From: a bacterium
Lineage (GTDB): Bacteria; CAIWAD01
NCBI GenBank assembly: GCA_030685015.1
Contig: JAUXWS010000059.1
Span: 1-64,000, forward strand
DNA: 64,000 bases
Direction: 5' to 3'
Shown: piece after piece, positions 1-8,386 of the stretch
Layout: each line of letters starts with the position of its first letter
Position numbering within the stretch: position 1 is the stretch's first letter
The notes under the pieces: generated by a model
Databases searched by the model: none
Seen by the model: only the letters and a program-made list of their open reading frames with translations
Told to the model about the DNA's origin: nothing
Program-made: the position numbers and the translations under genes

Positions 1-333
1 GGAAGCCTCGTCACCAGCGATGGCCTGTCGTGCTTCAGCGAAGTCAGGGTTCAAGGCTGCGATCACCAATCCGTGCTCGTCAAGGGAGACCGGACCATCA
101 TGAACACGATTTTTTACTGGACCAGCACCGTGCTGGCCAACCTGAAGACCAGCTTGTTGGGAGTGTATCACCAGGCAAACCGCAAGTATGTCCATCGCTT
201 CTTTGCCTTGTTCCAATACCGGTTCAACCGCCGCATGAATCTGGTCTGCCTCATCACCGGCACTCTGCGCCTGGCAGCAAGATCGGCACAGCGACCCCTG
301 AGGACCCTACGACTGGCTGATTCTCCTGCGTAA
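1..333 (+). CDS. IS1595-family (ISXO2-like) transposase, C-terminal part, cut by window edge
   Basis: The open frame runs from the first base to the TAA at 331-333 with no start inside the window, so the N-terminus lies upstream. The translation has the typical end of ISXO2/IS1595 DDE transposases: a 'SDG' block containing a catalytic Asp near residue 7, then a 'NLKTSLLGVYH' stretch, then 'FQYRFNRR' followed by an Arg/Leu-rich tail. Such enzymes cut and paste short insertion sequences. The terminal inverted repeat should lie just after the stop codon, but I cannot identify it without the other end. The last 80 bases are also read on the opposite strand as the tail of the neighbouring lipoprotein gene, which suggests insertion into or next to that gene. 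Confidence 0.75.
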   Translation, partial: GSLVTSDGLSCFSEVRVQGCDHQSVLVKGDRTIMNTIFYWTSTVLANLKTSLLGVYHQANRKYVHRFFALFQYRFNRRMNLVCLITGTLRLAARSAQRPLRTLRLADSPA

Positions 334-949
334 TCGGGACGCGGTAAGCGCCAGCGCCGGCCCGCAATGGCACGGTGTCAGCACCGGGTTGGGCGCGGGC
401 ACCCGACTGGAAGAGCCGGGAAGCGCTGGGTGCTTTGGCATTGAGCCAGAGGAATCCGTGCTCGGCCCACACGTCAAGCTCCAGTGTGTCCGGGGGCGCC
501 TCGCCCTGAACAAGCCGTCCGGATCCGGAAAACTCGCCACCTATGCCGGCAAGAGCGTCAAAGGCTTCGCAATCGGTCGGCGCGTCCAGAGAGGAATCCC
601 AATACCAGCGACGGTCGCCAACTTCCCAGGATTGACGCAAAACCCGACCGGAGTCCAGCAGGGCGATCGAGTATGAGTGTTCGTCCTCCGTGTCCGGGTT
701 GATGATCAGGCTGTCCCCGCGCAACGTGTAGGGAATGACACTTTCTACACACGCCTCTTCCCAGTAGACCGGGCGTCCTGGCGAGGTGAACCGGAGGCTG
801 TCATCCGTGCCGGCGACCATCCATCCCACGCTGGACATATCAAAACTCAGCCAAGCCACCTCGTCGGAGGGTAGACCGGACGTTGTGGTCTCGTCTTCAT
901 TTTCACAGGCCAGGAAGAGCGCGATTAGCAGGAGGGTCAAGCGCTTCAC
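254..949 (-). CDS. Lipoprotein of unknown function, tail probably altered by the insertion sequence
   Basis: A 231-residue protein with a short hydrophobic leader and a lipobox ending in Cys15 (LALFLAC), followed by an acidic, Thr-rich linker. It is predicted to be a membrane-anchored lipoprotein. I recognise no domain. The GTG start overlaps the TGA of the upstream antitoxin gene (GTGA), so the two are probably cotranscribed. The final 25 or so residues are encoded within the end of the transposase gene on the other strand, so the native C-terminus was probably lost or replaced when the element inserted. Whether the protein still functions cannot be told from the sequence. Confidence 0.6.
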   Translation of the reverse strand: MKRLTLLLIALFLACENEDETTTSGLPSDEVAWLSFDMSSVGWMVAGTDDSLRFTSPGRPVYWEEACVESVIPYTLRGDSLIINPDTEDEHSYSIALLDSGRVLRQSWEVGDRRWYWDSSLDAPTDCEAFDALAGIGGEFSGSGRLVQGEAPPDTLELDVWAEHGFLWLNAKAPSASRLFQSGARAQPGADTVPLRAGAGAYRVPITQENQPVVGSSGVAVPILLPGAECR

Positions 950-1218
950 GGGTTGTCCCCATTGTTGATGGAAGATCCGTTGGACAAGCTGGGGCTCTTC
1001 GTTCGCTCCAGCCGCTCCGCCAGCCAGACCTTGATGATCGCCTGCCGCGACACGCCCAGGCGGCCCGCCTCGCGGTCCAGGGACTCGATCATCCAGACCG
1101 GGAAGTCCACGTTGACACGGCGGTGCTCCTGGCCGGGGCGGCGGGCCGTCTTCAAGTCCAGCGCCTCCAGCGCGCTCTCGCCTTTGTCGAAGCGCTGGTC
1201 AAGCGCCTTGGCTTTCAT
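946..1218 (-). CDS. BrnA/CopG-like ribbon-helix-helix antitoxin, apparently orphan
   Basis: A 90-residue protein. Residues 10-65 match the CopG-type antitoxins paired with BrnT toxins: an 'ALDLKTARRPGQE' lead followed by 'RRVNVDFPVWMIESLDREA' and 'SRQAIIKVWLAERLE', the ribbon-helix-helix. Family members bind their own promoter and neutralise an RNase toxin. The ATG at 1218 is preferred because a GAGGAG Shine-Dalgarno lies about ten bases upstream and the homology starts there. The toxin gene should lie immediately upstream on the same strand, but only a fragment is present (see 1242-1325). The C-terminal 20 residues (Ser/Asn-rich) are unlike the family and may be a neutral extension. Confidence 0.8.
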   Translation of the reverse strand: MKAKALDQRFDKGESALEALDLKTARRPGQEHRRVNVDFPVWMIESLDREAGRLGVSRQAIIKVWLAERLERTKSPSLSNGSSINNGDNP

Positions 1219-1241
1219 AAAGCTTCTTCTCCTCATTCCCA

Positions 1242-1325
1242 TTAGCGCCGCACCGAGATGAAGTCTATGCCGTGCTTGGCCAGGTTGGCGCGGCTCTTGT
1301 TGGCGTCGAGTTCGAAGTCCTTTGC
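1242..1325 (-). pseudogene. Remnant of brnT-like toxin gene
   Basis: Directly upstream of the antitoxin, the minus strand reads DFELDANKSRANLAKHGIDF, close to the N-terminus of BrnT toxins, followed by SVRR and a TAA at 1244-1242. Upstream the frame closes at a TGA after only a few codons and no start codon is present. About 27 codons remain of a toxin that is normally around 90 residues, so the RNase domain is lost. The antitoxin therefore has no local partner. The remnant is short, but the match plus its position next to a BrnA-like gene make the call fairly safe. Confidence 0.7.
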
Positions 1326-1733
1326 CCCTCACCCCTTGGTGCCGAATTAATACCAGACGGCAACCATTATTGCCATCAATCGGACATGCGTCGTCACGAA
1401 TCTTGGCGACCGCGCTTCAGGCGCTTGCCCCGGATCGCCAAGGGCGGCCATGTCCGCGCGCACCAAGTGCCCGCCAGATGATGCACGCATCTGGCGTCTG
1501 CATCCTCTCCTGTCCAAGCAGGTGAGCAGGTCTTCCACCGTGGCCGCAGCGCCCAGGGAGCCCTTCCGGCCGTCCACGGCGGACATCGTCCCCGCTCTGC
1601 TCCAGCAGTTCGCCGCCGGCCTGGAGAAGGACGGGTGTCGCGCCGCTGTCTTCAATCCGTCGTCGCCATTTCCGCCTTTGCCACATTGCCCACGGCGCCG
1701 CACTCCCGCGACGCCTTCCCACAGGAGGATCCC
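1326..1733. other. Intergenic stretch without a recognisable gene
   Basis: About 400 bases between the toxin remnant and rubrerythrin. Open frames exist on both strands but none shows a recognisable domain, a convincing start or a ribosome-binding site. No clear hairpin terminator or sigma70-type promoter was seen. It may be decayed sequence connected with the adjacent insertion sequence and the broken toxin gene. Confidence 0.4.
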
Positions 1734-2231
1734 ATGAGCGAAACCACCCATGACCTGAAGGAGGCCTTCGCCGGCGAGAGCCAGGCCAACCAGAAGTACC
1801 GGGCCTTCGCCAAGCAGGCCGAGAGGGATGGCTTCCCCAACGTGGCCAGGCTCTTCCGCACCACGGCGGAGGCGGAGCGCATCCACGCCGAGGGGCACCT
1901 GGGCGCCCTGGGCGGCATCGGCGCCACGGCGGCCAATCTGGAAGCGGCCATCGACGGCGAGACCTACGAGTTCGAGAGCATGTACCCGCCCATGCTGCAG
2001 CGAGCCCAGGCGGCCGGCCACAAGGCGGCGAAGATGTTCAAGTACGCCGTGGAGGCGGAGGCCGTGCACGCCCGGCTCTACACCGCCGCGCTGGAGGCCG
2101 TGCGCCAGGGCAAGGATCTGGACGTGGAGGACTTCTACCTCTGCCCGGTCTGCGGCCACATCGAGTTCGGACGGCCCGAGGCGCCCTGCCCCATCTGCGG
2201 GGTGAAGGCCGCGGCCTACGTGCTGGTGTGA
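1734..2231 (+). CDS. Rubrerythrin
   Basis: A 165-residue cytoplasmic non-haem iron protein. Residues 5-130 form the ferritin-like four-helix domain with Glu-containing motifs (GESQAN near 15, AEAERIH near 45, EAEAVHARLY near 110) that bind the di-iron centre. Residues 136-152 carry the rubredoxin-like CPVCG and CPICG pairs that hold a single iron. Rubrerythrins reduce hydrogen peroxide in anaerobes and microaerophiles. The ATG at 1734 is chosen because AGGAGG lies just upstream and homologues begin there; an open frame extends further but has no homology. The next gene starts two bases after the stop, suggesting cotranscription. Confidence 0.95.
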   Translation: MSETTHDLKEAFAGESQANQKYRAFAKQAERDGFPNVARLFRTTAEAERIHAEGHLGALGGIGATAANLEAAIDGETYEFESMYPPMLQRAQAAGHKAAKMFKYAVEAEAVHARLYTAALEAVRQGKDLDVEDFYLCPVCGHIEFGRPEAPCPICGVKAAAYVLV

Positions 2232-2232
2232 C

Positions 2233-2706
2233 GTGACGAGCCCCCTGGAAGCCCTGCCCGCCCTGCGTCTGCCGGGTGGGCTTTTCCAGCTTGAGGCGGC
2301 GGATTTCTGCGCCTGGCCCGGTTACGCCCTGCTGCGGCCGGCGTCCGGCGTGGCGTCGCCGGCGGCCTTCTCCCCGGCGGAGGCGGCCGCCCTGGGTCCC
2401 GCCTTGGCACGGGTGGTGGCGGCCCTGGAGGCGGCCACGGGCGCGGAGCGGGTCTACCTGCTGGCCTTCGCCGAGGTGGACCGCCGCTTCCATTTGCATC
2501 TCCTGCCGCGCACCCGTCTGTTGGCGCGGGGCTGGGCGGCGGCGGCGGGGATCGACCCGGCCGCCCCCGTGGATGGACCAGCCCTCTTCGTCTGGACGCG
2601 GACTCACTGTGTCACGGCGGCCGACCTGCCGCCCGGCGCGCCGGATCGCGCGGTCGTCTGGGGGGAGCTGGCGCGTCGCTGGACGGAAGACACCGGCGGA
2701 TTGTGA
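2233..2706 (+). CDS. HIT-like (histidine triad) family protein
   Basis: A 157-residue protein starting at a GTG two bases after the rubrerythrin stop. The central block YLLAFAEVDRRFHLHLLPR fits the HIT motif HxHxHxx followed by PR, and the preceding 'VYLLAFAE' strand matches nucleotide-binding HIT proteins, which hydrolyse or transfer nucleotidyl groups. Compared with the canonical triad the first His is Arg, while the middle (nucleophilic) and third His are kept. No start-proximal Shine-Dalgarno is visible outside the rubrerythrin coding sequence, so translation may be coupled. The next gene follows within 20 bases, so rubrerythrin, this gene and the dehydrogenase form a likely operon. Confidence 0.7.
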   Translation: MTSPLEALPALRLPGGLFQLEAADFCAWPGYALLRPASGVASPAAFSPAEAAALGPALARVVAALEAATGAERVYLLAFAEVDRRFHLHLLPRTRLLARGWAAAAGIDPAAPVDGPALFVWTRTHCVTAADLPPGAPDRAVVWGELARRWTEDTGGL

Positions 2707-2722
2707 GACAAGGAGGTGCGCC

Positions 2723-3769
2723 GTGAGGGCCGTTGTCATTCCCCGCCACGGCGGGCCGGAGGTGCTGGAGCTGCGCGAGCTGCCGCCCGTGCCGGATCCG
2801 GGACCCGGCCAGGTCCGGGTGGACGTTCGCGCCGTCGCCCTCAACCACCTGGACCTCTGGGTGCGGCGCGGGCACGCCGGCCTCCGGGTGGAGCTGCCCT
2901 ACGTGCCCGGCAGCGACATCTGCGGCGTGGTGGGCGCCGTGGGCGAGGGCGTCACGCGCGTGGCGCCCGGACAGCCCGTGGTGGCCTTCCCGGCGCTTTA
3001 CTGCCATGGCTGCGCCGCCTGCCTGGCCGGCCGCCACAACCATTGCCGCAGCTTCGCCATCCTGGGCGAGCACGCCCCGGGTGGACTGGCGGAACAGATC
3101 CTGCTGCCCGAACGCAACCTCTACCCGCTTCCCGCCGGCCTGTCCAGCGAGGAGGGGGCCGCCTTCCCGCTGGCCTGGCTGACCAGCTGGCACATGTTGG
3201 CGCGCAAGGTGGCGCTGGCGCCCGGCGACTGGGTGCTGATCCAGGCCGCGGCCAGCGGCACGGGCCTGGCCGCCCTGCAGATCGCCCGCTTGTTCGGGGC
3301 GCGGGTGCTGGCCACGGCCGGCTCGGCGGAGAAGTGCGCCCGGCTGGTGGCCATGGGGGCGGAGCGGACGGTCAACTATCGTGAGCAGGACCTCAAGGCG
3401 GTGGTGAAGGAGGCCACGGGCGGCCGCGGCTGCACGGTTGTGGTGGACCACCTGGGGGCCACGACCTTCTCGCTCTCCCTGTCCTGTCTGGCCCGCGAGG
3501 GCACCTATCTGACCTGCGGCGCCACGACGGGCCCCGGCTTGACCTTCGACGCGCGCCATCTCTTCATCAAGCACCAGCGCATCATCGGCAGCACCATGGG
3601 CGACGCCGGGGATTTCCAGGCCCTGCTGGCCCACATGGGGCCGGCGCCGGGGGGCGGCCTGCATCCGGTTGTCCACCGCGTGTTCCCCATGGCGCAGATC
3701 CGCGCCGCGCATGAGGAGCTGGAAAGCCGCGGCGTGGTCGGCAAGGTGGTGATCCGCGTGGGCGTATAG
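2723..3769 (+). CDS. Zinc-type alcohol dehydrogenase / quinone oxidoreductase family protein
   Basis: A 348-residue medium-chain dehydrogenase/reductase. The N-terminal GroES-like catalytic domain shows 'NHLDLWVRRG' near 45-55, 'PGSDICGVV', and a Cys-rich CHGCAACLAGRHNHC segment at about residues 94-108 that would hold the structural zinc. The Rossmann domain has an AAASGTGLAALQIA dinucleotide-binding turn near 180. Members reduce aldehydes, ketones or quinones with NAD(P)H; the substrate cannot be assigned. The GTG at 2723 is supported by an AAGGAGG ribosome-binding site 6 bases before it. It follows the HIT-like gene closely and is probably in the same operon. Confidence 0.9.
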   Translation: MRAVVIPRHGGPEVLELRELPPVPDPGPGQVRVDVRAVALNHLDLWVRRGHAGLRVELPYVPGSDICGVVGAVGEGVTRVAPGQPVVAFPALYCHGCAACLAGRHNHCRSFAILGEHAPGGLAEQILLPERNLYPLPAGLSSEEGAAFPLAWLTSWHMLARKVALAPGDWVLIQAAASGTGLAALQIARLFGARVLATAGSAEKCARLVAMGAERTVNYREQDLKAVVKEATGGRGCTVVVDHLGATTFSLSLSCLAREGTYLTCGATTGPGLTFDARHLFIKHQRIIGSTMGDAGDFQALLAHMGPAPGGGLHPVVHRVFPMAQIRAAHEELESRGVVGKVVIRVGV

Positions 3770-3888
3770 TCGGCGATTGTCGCCATTCCTTTTGCGCTTT
3801 CGTTCGCAATCAGCCGGTCACTCCTTATTTTGTGCGGCTTGTGACGGGATATGCCGTGGTTTTCGAATAGTGAAGGAGGAAATCAACC

Positions 3889-5667
3889 ATGTGGGGGTCC
3901 AAGTTGCTGACCCTGCGGGCCAGCGTGATCACGCTCGTAATCTTCACGTTGGCCACGGGATGCGGCAAGAACCTGGAAAGCGCCGTCGCCACGGTGGGCG
4001 GCGAGATCATCACGGTGGACGACCTGCGCCAGGAAATGGTCCGCCAGTACCGCACCGAGAAGGAGGCGGCCCGCAAGTCGCTGGAGCAACGGGAGAAGGC
4101 TCTGGAGAATTTGATCGAGCGGCGGCTGAAAGTGGCCGGCGCCCGCGCCGAGGGCTACTTCGACACACCGGAGGTCAAGGAGCGCGAGGCCACGCTGCTC
4201 ACCGAAACGATCATCAATCGCCTCTACGAGGTCAAGATCCTGGAGGCGGTGGTTTCCGACCAGGTGCTGCGCGACACCTACGACAGGCAGGCGACCGAGG
4301 TGCAGGCTTCGCACATCCTGTTCAAGTGGGTGACGGACAGCGCCTCCGTGCGCCAGAGGGCGCTAGAGGTGCAGCGCGAGATCCGCAACGGGCTTCCCTT
4401 CGCCGACGCGGCGGCCCGCTACACCGAGGAGCCGGGCGGCCAGGAGCGCAAGGGAGACCTGGGTTGGTTCAGCTGGGGCCGCATGGTGCCGGAGTTTCAA
4501 GAGGCCTGCTGGGCCCTGCAGGAGAACGAGATCTCGGCTCCCCTGGAGACGCGTTACGGCATTCATCTCATTCATTTGACCGGCCGCCGCACGGTGGAGA
4601 GCCGGCCCACCTTCGAGGAGCAGAAGGAGAGCCTGAAGGAGATGGCCCGTAACAACATGCGCGAGCAGATCATGGCGGCCGGCAACACCTATCTCGAGGA
4701 CATGAAGCGGGATCTGGGCTACAAGCTGGAGGAGGCGCGCGTGCCGCAGTTGTTGGCCGACATCCAGGCCAACATGCAACCTGAGCTCAAGCTGCAGGAA
4801 ATCTTCCAAAGCCTGGCCGAGGGCGCCTGGAAGGACCAGGTCATCGCGTCCTGGAAGGGCGGCCAGATGGACATGGCGGGCCTGGCCAAGAGCATGGAGC
4901 GGAATTTCCGACCGGCCTCCTCCATCACCACACCCCGCGACGTGGAAGACATGGTCAACAACGCCTCCATCCACCCCATGCTGACGGCGCGGGCCAAGGC
5001 GGAGGGGCTGGACAAGGACAAGGACGTGCTGAAGAACGTCCAGCAGCAGCTTGAGAACAACGTGGTGATGACCTACGAGCGGGAGCGGATCAAGGGCAAG
5101 GTGGAGGTGGGCGAGGACCAGATCGCCGCCTGGTTTGCCGCCAACCCCAACGACTACATGCATCCGCAGATGGTCCGCGTGCAGGAGGTCTACGTCGCGG
5201 ACCGCGACCTGGCGCAGAAGCTGGCCGAGCGGGCCCGCAAGGGCGAGAACTTCGGCAAGCTGGCTAAGCAGTACACGGAACGTCCGGACCGCAAGGGTAC
5301 GGACGGCACGCTGGAACCCTTCCAAGCCGGCCGCTATGGCAAGATGGGTGAAGCGGCCTTCGCCATGGCCGTGGGCGATGTGAGCGACCCGCTGCCCATC
5401 GGCCGCAACTGGTCGGTGATCAAATTGCTGGAAGTGATTCCCCCCAAGCCCAAGGCGCTGGACGAGGCCCGCACCTCCATCCGCATGAAGCTGGAGCGGG
5501 AGGCGCGCGCCAACCGCCACGATGCCTGGCGCCAGGAGATCGAACAGAAGGTGCCCGTCGTGCTCTACAAGGAGAAACTGACCACCCTGTTTGCCGACGT
5601 GAAGGACATGGGCGAGCAGGGAGACCGCGCCACCCGCGAGGCGGAGGCCACGCCGGACGAGCGTTGA
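3889..5667 (+). CDS. Peptidyl-prolyl cis-trans isomerase lipoprotein with two parvulin domains (SurA/PrsA type)
   Basis: A 592-residue exported protein. The leader (residues 1-24) ends at Cys25 in LATGC, near a lipobox though position -3 is Ala, so it is probably lipid-anchored. Residues 30-125 form a SurA-like helical chaperone part. The first parvulin (PpiC) domain spans about 140-245 (QASHILFK, GDLGWFSWGRM, YGIHLIHL) and the second, more divergent, about 415-515. Such proteins assist folding of outer-membrane and secreted proteins. The start has an excellent AAGGAGG site. The gene stands alone between a 119-base intergenic region and a strong terminator, so it is probably its own transcription unit. 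Confidence 0.92.
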   Translation: MWGSKLLTLRASVITLVIFTLATGCGKNLESAVATVGGEIITVDDLRQEMVRQYRTEKEAARKSLEQREKALENLIERRLKVAGARAEGYFDTPEVKEREATLLTETIINRLYEVKILEAVVSDQVLRDTYDRQATEVQASHILFKWVTDSASVRQRALEVQREIRNGLPFADAAARYTEEPGGQERKGDLGWFSWGRMVPEFQEACWALQENEISAPLETRYGIHLIHLTGRRTVESRPTFEEQKESLKEMARNNMREQIMAAGNTYLEDMKRDLGYKLEEARVPQLLADIQANMQPELKLQEIFQSLAEGAWKDQVIASWKGGQMDMAGLAKSMERNFRPASSITTPRDVEDMVNNASIHPMLTARAKAEGLDKDKDVLKNVQQQLENNVVMTYERERIKGKVEVGEDQIAAWFAANPNDYMHPQMVRVQEVYVADRDLAQKLAERARKGENFGKLAKQYTERPDRKGTDGTLEPFQAGRYGKMGEAAFAMAVGDVSDPLPIGRNWSVIKLLEVIPPKPKALDEARTSIRMKLEREARANRHDAWRQEIEQKVPVVLYKEKLTTLFADVKDMGEQGDRATREAEATPDER

Positions 5668-5689
5668 TCCGCCCCCTCCTGACACAACG

Positions 5690-5723
5690 AAGCCCCGACG
5701 GTCCGCCGCCGGGGCTTTTTCTT
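5690..5723 (+). terminator. Rho-independent terminator after the parvulin gene
   Basis: AGCCCCG and CGGGGCT pair around a 12-base loop and are followed by a T-rich tail (TTTTCTT). It lies 24 bases after the parvulin stop and just before the 3' end of the convergent TonB receptor pseudogene. Confidence 0.85.
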
Positions 5724-5737
5724 ATTCCGTGGGTCAT

Positions 5738-7424
5738 TCAAGGGTTGGGTGCTTGCATGGACCAGGCAAGGGCCAAGCGCAGCAGACGGCCGGGCTCCAT
5801 GACCGGCTGGCCCACGGCGAAGGGATCCCGCGCACAGGACAAGTGGCGATGGTAGGTGCGATCCAGCAGATTCTCCACCTCCGCCGCCAGGGACCAACGT
5901 CCGCCCGCCCAGCCCACCCCCAGATCCACGCGACTCCAGGACTCGGCGGGTCGCTCCCCAGAGCCGGGTCCACCCGTCCCTGCCGCGCGGTCCAGACGCC
6001 GCGGACCCAAGGTCGCCAGCCCGCCCAACCCGGCAGGCGGAACAGCAGATTGAGATCAGCCGGAGCGACTTCGGCCAGGGGCTGGTCCGCATCCTCGTTC
6101 CTTCCCCAGTTCCAGGACGCGCGTAGGCGCCAGCGGGCGCCTTCCCCCGTCAGGACTGCGCCCAACATCGTGGCGCGCACACCCTGCCAGCCCAGGGCCG
6201 TGTCGCCGTCCAGCAGGCTGCGCTGGCCGCCTCAAGGGCGCCGGCGAACCAGCCTCCGCCCGTGCGGTGCTGTGCTCCCCACGCCAGGGCGGCGGGCAGG
6301 AAAAGGCGGCGATGGGGCGGATCCACGCGCAAGCGGCCCTGCTGCGCATCCACCCGGTCGATGTCGCCCACTTGGTCCAGCACGAGACCCATTCGTCCGG
6401 ACAGCCAGCCGAATCGCCCCAGGGCCAGCTCCTGTTGCCAACTTCCGGAAAAGCGCCGCAGGTCGGGGATCATGTGGTTGCGGATGCCCGCCGCGGGAAT
6501 GCGGTTGACGAGATCCCAGCGCATCCACCAGAAGTCGAGGCGCGGGGTCGAGCAGCCGAGGGTCGTGATGTCGGCATCCGAAATCATCGAGGGGCGCAGG
6601 GGCGACTGGGCCGTGGGCTGGCGCAGGCCATCGTCCATCAGGTGGTCGGTCCGGTTGAAGTAGACGCGGCGGTCGCCCTGGGCCAGATAGCCGCCCCAAT
6701 GGCTGGTGCGCCGCTCGTCCATTTTCAGATAGGGAAAGGGCACGTCGCGGGACCGCTGGAGGAAGGCGCCGACCTCCAGGCGACCCAGGGCGCCGGTCCA
6801 GTGGCCCTCACGGGCACGCAGGTCGGGAAGGTCGACATAAGGGTAGAGCCCGACGAAAACGCGGCCCTCGTCGTCCTTGTAGGCGCGACTTTCCAACGCG
6901 CGAATGGACAACCGGTGGCCCAGGCCCTCCACCGCCGCGCCGACCTCGCGCGCGCTTCCCGCCAAAATTGTCGTCTTGAGACCGGCCATGGCCGCCATGT
7001 CCCGGCCCGGGCGCCGCCGATGGTATTGGACCAGGCCGCCCAAGCCGGCCGACGCCGCCTGGCCGGAGCGGTGCAAGTCCAGGGATTCCATCTCATCGCC
7101 GCTGAAGCGGGTCAGGGCATTGTCCATGCGGTTCGGACAGGCGGGCGGATGGCGCTCGCCATCGATGCGGATCTCGAGATCCTGCCGGGTGAGTCCCTCC
7201 ACACCAAGATCCATGGACAGCAGATCGCCGCGCCTGATGAGGTCGATGCCGGCCTCTTCGAGGGCGTGGTCCAGCGTCGAGCCGCCCAGGGCCGTGCTTG
7301 TTTGGCCGGGACGCGGGGCGGGGGCCGTCACGGTGACAGACTCCAGCTGGTGGAGCCAACAGCTGTCCAAGATGGTGGCTGTCGCAGGAAGGACAAGGGC
7401 CAGGGCAAGGACCAGCCGGATCAT
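5738..7424 (-). pseudogene. TonB-dependent outer-membrane receptor (copper-receptor-like), broken by two frameshifts
   Basis: Read on the minus strand, one receptor is spread over all three frames. The first segment (7424 to about 6230) has a signal peptide, a plug-like domain with RIDGERHPPACPNRMD and 'DLHRSGQAASAGLGGLVQYHRR', and barrel strands. Homologous sequence continues in a second frame (about 6230-6000: LRASWNWGRNED, ADLNLLFRLPGW) and a third (about 6000-5738: RVDLGVGWAGGRWSLAAEVENLLDRTYHRHLSC), ending in the typical 'NLLDRTY' and a final aromatic barrel strand. The Cys-Pro-Asn-His/Arg-Met-Asp type motif resembles NosA/OprC copper receptors. The ATG at 7424 has an AGGGGAG site. Both frameshifts could be real decay or sequencing errors in GC-rich DNA. 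Confidence 0.75.
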
Positions 7425-7438
7425 CAGGCTCCCCTCAA

Positions 7439-7470
7439 ACACGATAAATGATAACAAATATTCAAGTAGG
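7439..7470. promoter_or_regulatory. AT-rich, Fur-box-like stretch between divergent genes
   Basis: Between the TonB receptor (minus) and the CHRD gene (plus) lies an AT-rich segment with GATAAATGATAACAAATATT, resembling three loose GATAAT hexamers of a Fur-type operator. This is a weak match by eye only; a metal-responsive site would fit a TonB receptor promoter. Confidence 0.25.
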
Positions 7471-7599
7471 GGCGGGGAAGGTGGTGGCTGTGAAACGGTT
7501 CACCAATGGAGATAATTCTTGACATGACTGTGCCATGGTCGTAGGTTGAATATGGACCGAAAAAGTCCAACAAAACATCACAGCAGAAAGGGAAAGACG

Positions 7600-8325
7600 A
7601 TGACCACCAAAACGAACGCACTTGCAGCGCTGTTCGTGACCATGGGGATGGGGACCTCAGCGGCGTTGGCTGAGACTTATGTCGCCCATTTGAGCGGGTT
7701 GAACGAAGTGCCGCCCAACGCCTCTCCTGCCCACGGCATGATCACCGCCGTCCTGACCGGCAATTCCTTGGCGGTGTCTGGCCATTACGGCGATCTCGTC
7801 GCCAGCTACACGGCGTCGCACATCCACCAGGCGCCGGCCGGCGTGAATGGCGGGGTGGTCTTCGGCCTGACGCCGACACCGGACAGCCCCACCGCCGGGA
7901 GCTACGATCCGGCGGGCAACACCTTCCTCCTCAGTGCCGCCCAGCTGACGGCACTCCAGACCGGCCTGTTCTACGTCAATGTGCACAGCACCCAGTTTCC
8001 GGGCGGCGAGATCCGCGGCCAGCTCCTGGAGGAGGTGGTGACCAGCGCCAATGAGGGACCGGCTCTCTTTGTGCTGGCGCAGAACTATCCCAATCCCTTC
8101 AATCCGGCCACCACGTTGCGCTTCGTGATGGACGAGACGGGTCCGGCCCGCCTGGCCGTGCACAACATCATGGGACGGACCGTGGCCACTCTGATTGACG
8201 GCCTGCTGGAGCGGGGCGAGCACCAGCTGACCTTCGATGCGGCCGGCCTGCCCAGCGGTCGCTACACCTACACGCTGGAAGCCGGGGGGCGGAGCGAGAC
8301 GCGCGGCATGTTGCTGCTACGATGA
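7600..8325 (+). CDS. Secreted CHRD-domain protein with type IX secretion sorting domain
   Basis: A 241-residue exported protein with a signal peptide (residues 1-24, cut after ALAE or so). Residues 25-145 match the CHRD domain: 'YVAHLSGLNEVPP', 'ASHIHQAPAGVNGGVVFGL', and 'FYVNVHSTQFPGGEIRGQL'. CHRD domains are beta folds found in chordin and in many bacterial secreted proteins of unknown role. Residues 160-241 are a Por-secretion-type C-terminal sorting domain: NYPNPFNPATTLRF, then GRTVATL and a terminal strand, directing export by the type IX system. The ATG at 7600 is preferred over an upstream in-frame ATG because the signal peptide begins there and AGAAAGGGAAAG precedes it. Confidence 0.88.
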   Translation: MTTKTNALAALFVTMGMGTSAALAETYVAHLSGLNEVPPNASPAHGMITAVLTGNSLAVSGHYGDLVASYTASHIHQAPAGVNGGVVFGLTPTPDSPTAGSYDPAGNTFLLSAAQLTALQTGLFYVNVHSTQFPGGEIRGQLLEEVVTSANEGPALFVLAQNYPNPFNPATTLRFVMDETGPARLAVHNIMGRTVATLIDGLLERGEHQLTFDAAGLPSGRYTYTLEAGGRSETRGMLLLR

Positions 8326-8354
8326 ATCTTTCTCCTTCCTAATCAGGGGAGGAC

Positions 8355-8386
8355 GGGGCCGGTTCCACGGAGTTGGGGCCGGCCCC
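8355..8386 (+). terminator. Terminator-like hairpin after the CHRD gene
   Basis: GGGGCCGG and CCGGCCCC form an 8-bp stem around a 16-base loop about 30 bases after the stop codon. Only a weak T-rich tail (ACTTCTT) follows, so strength is uncertain. Confidence 0.5.
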
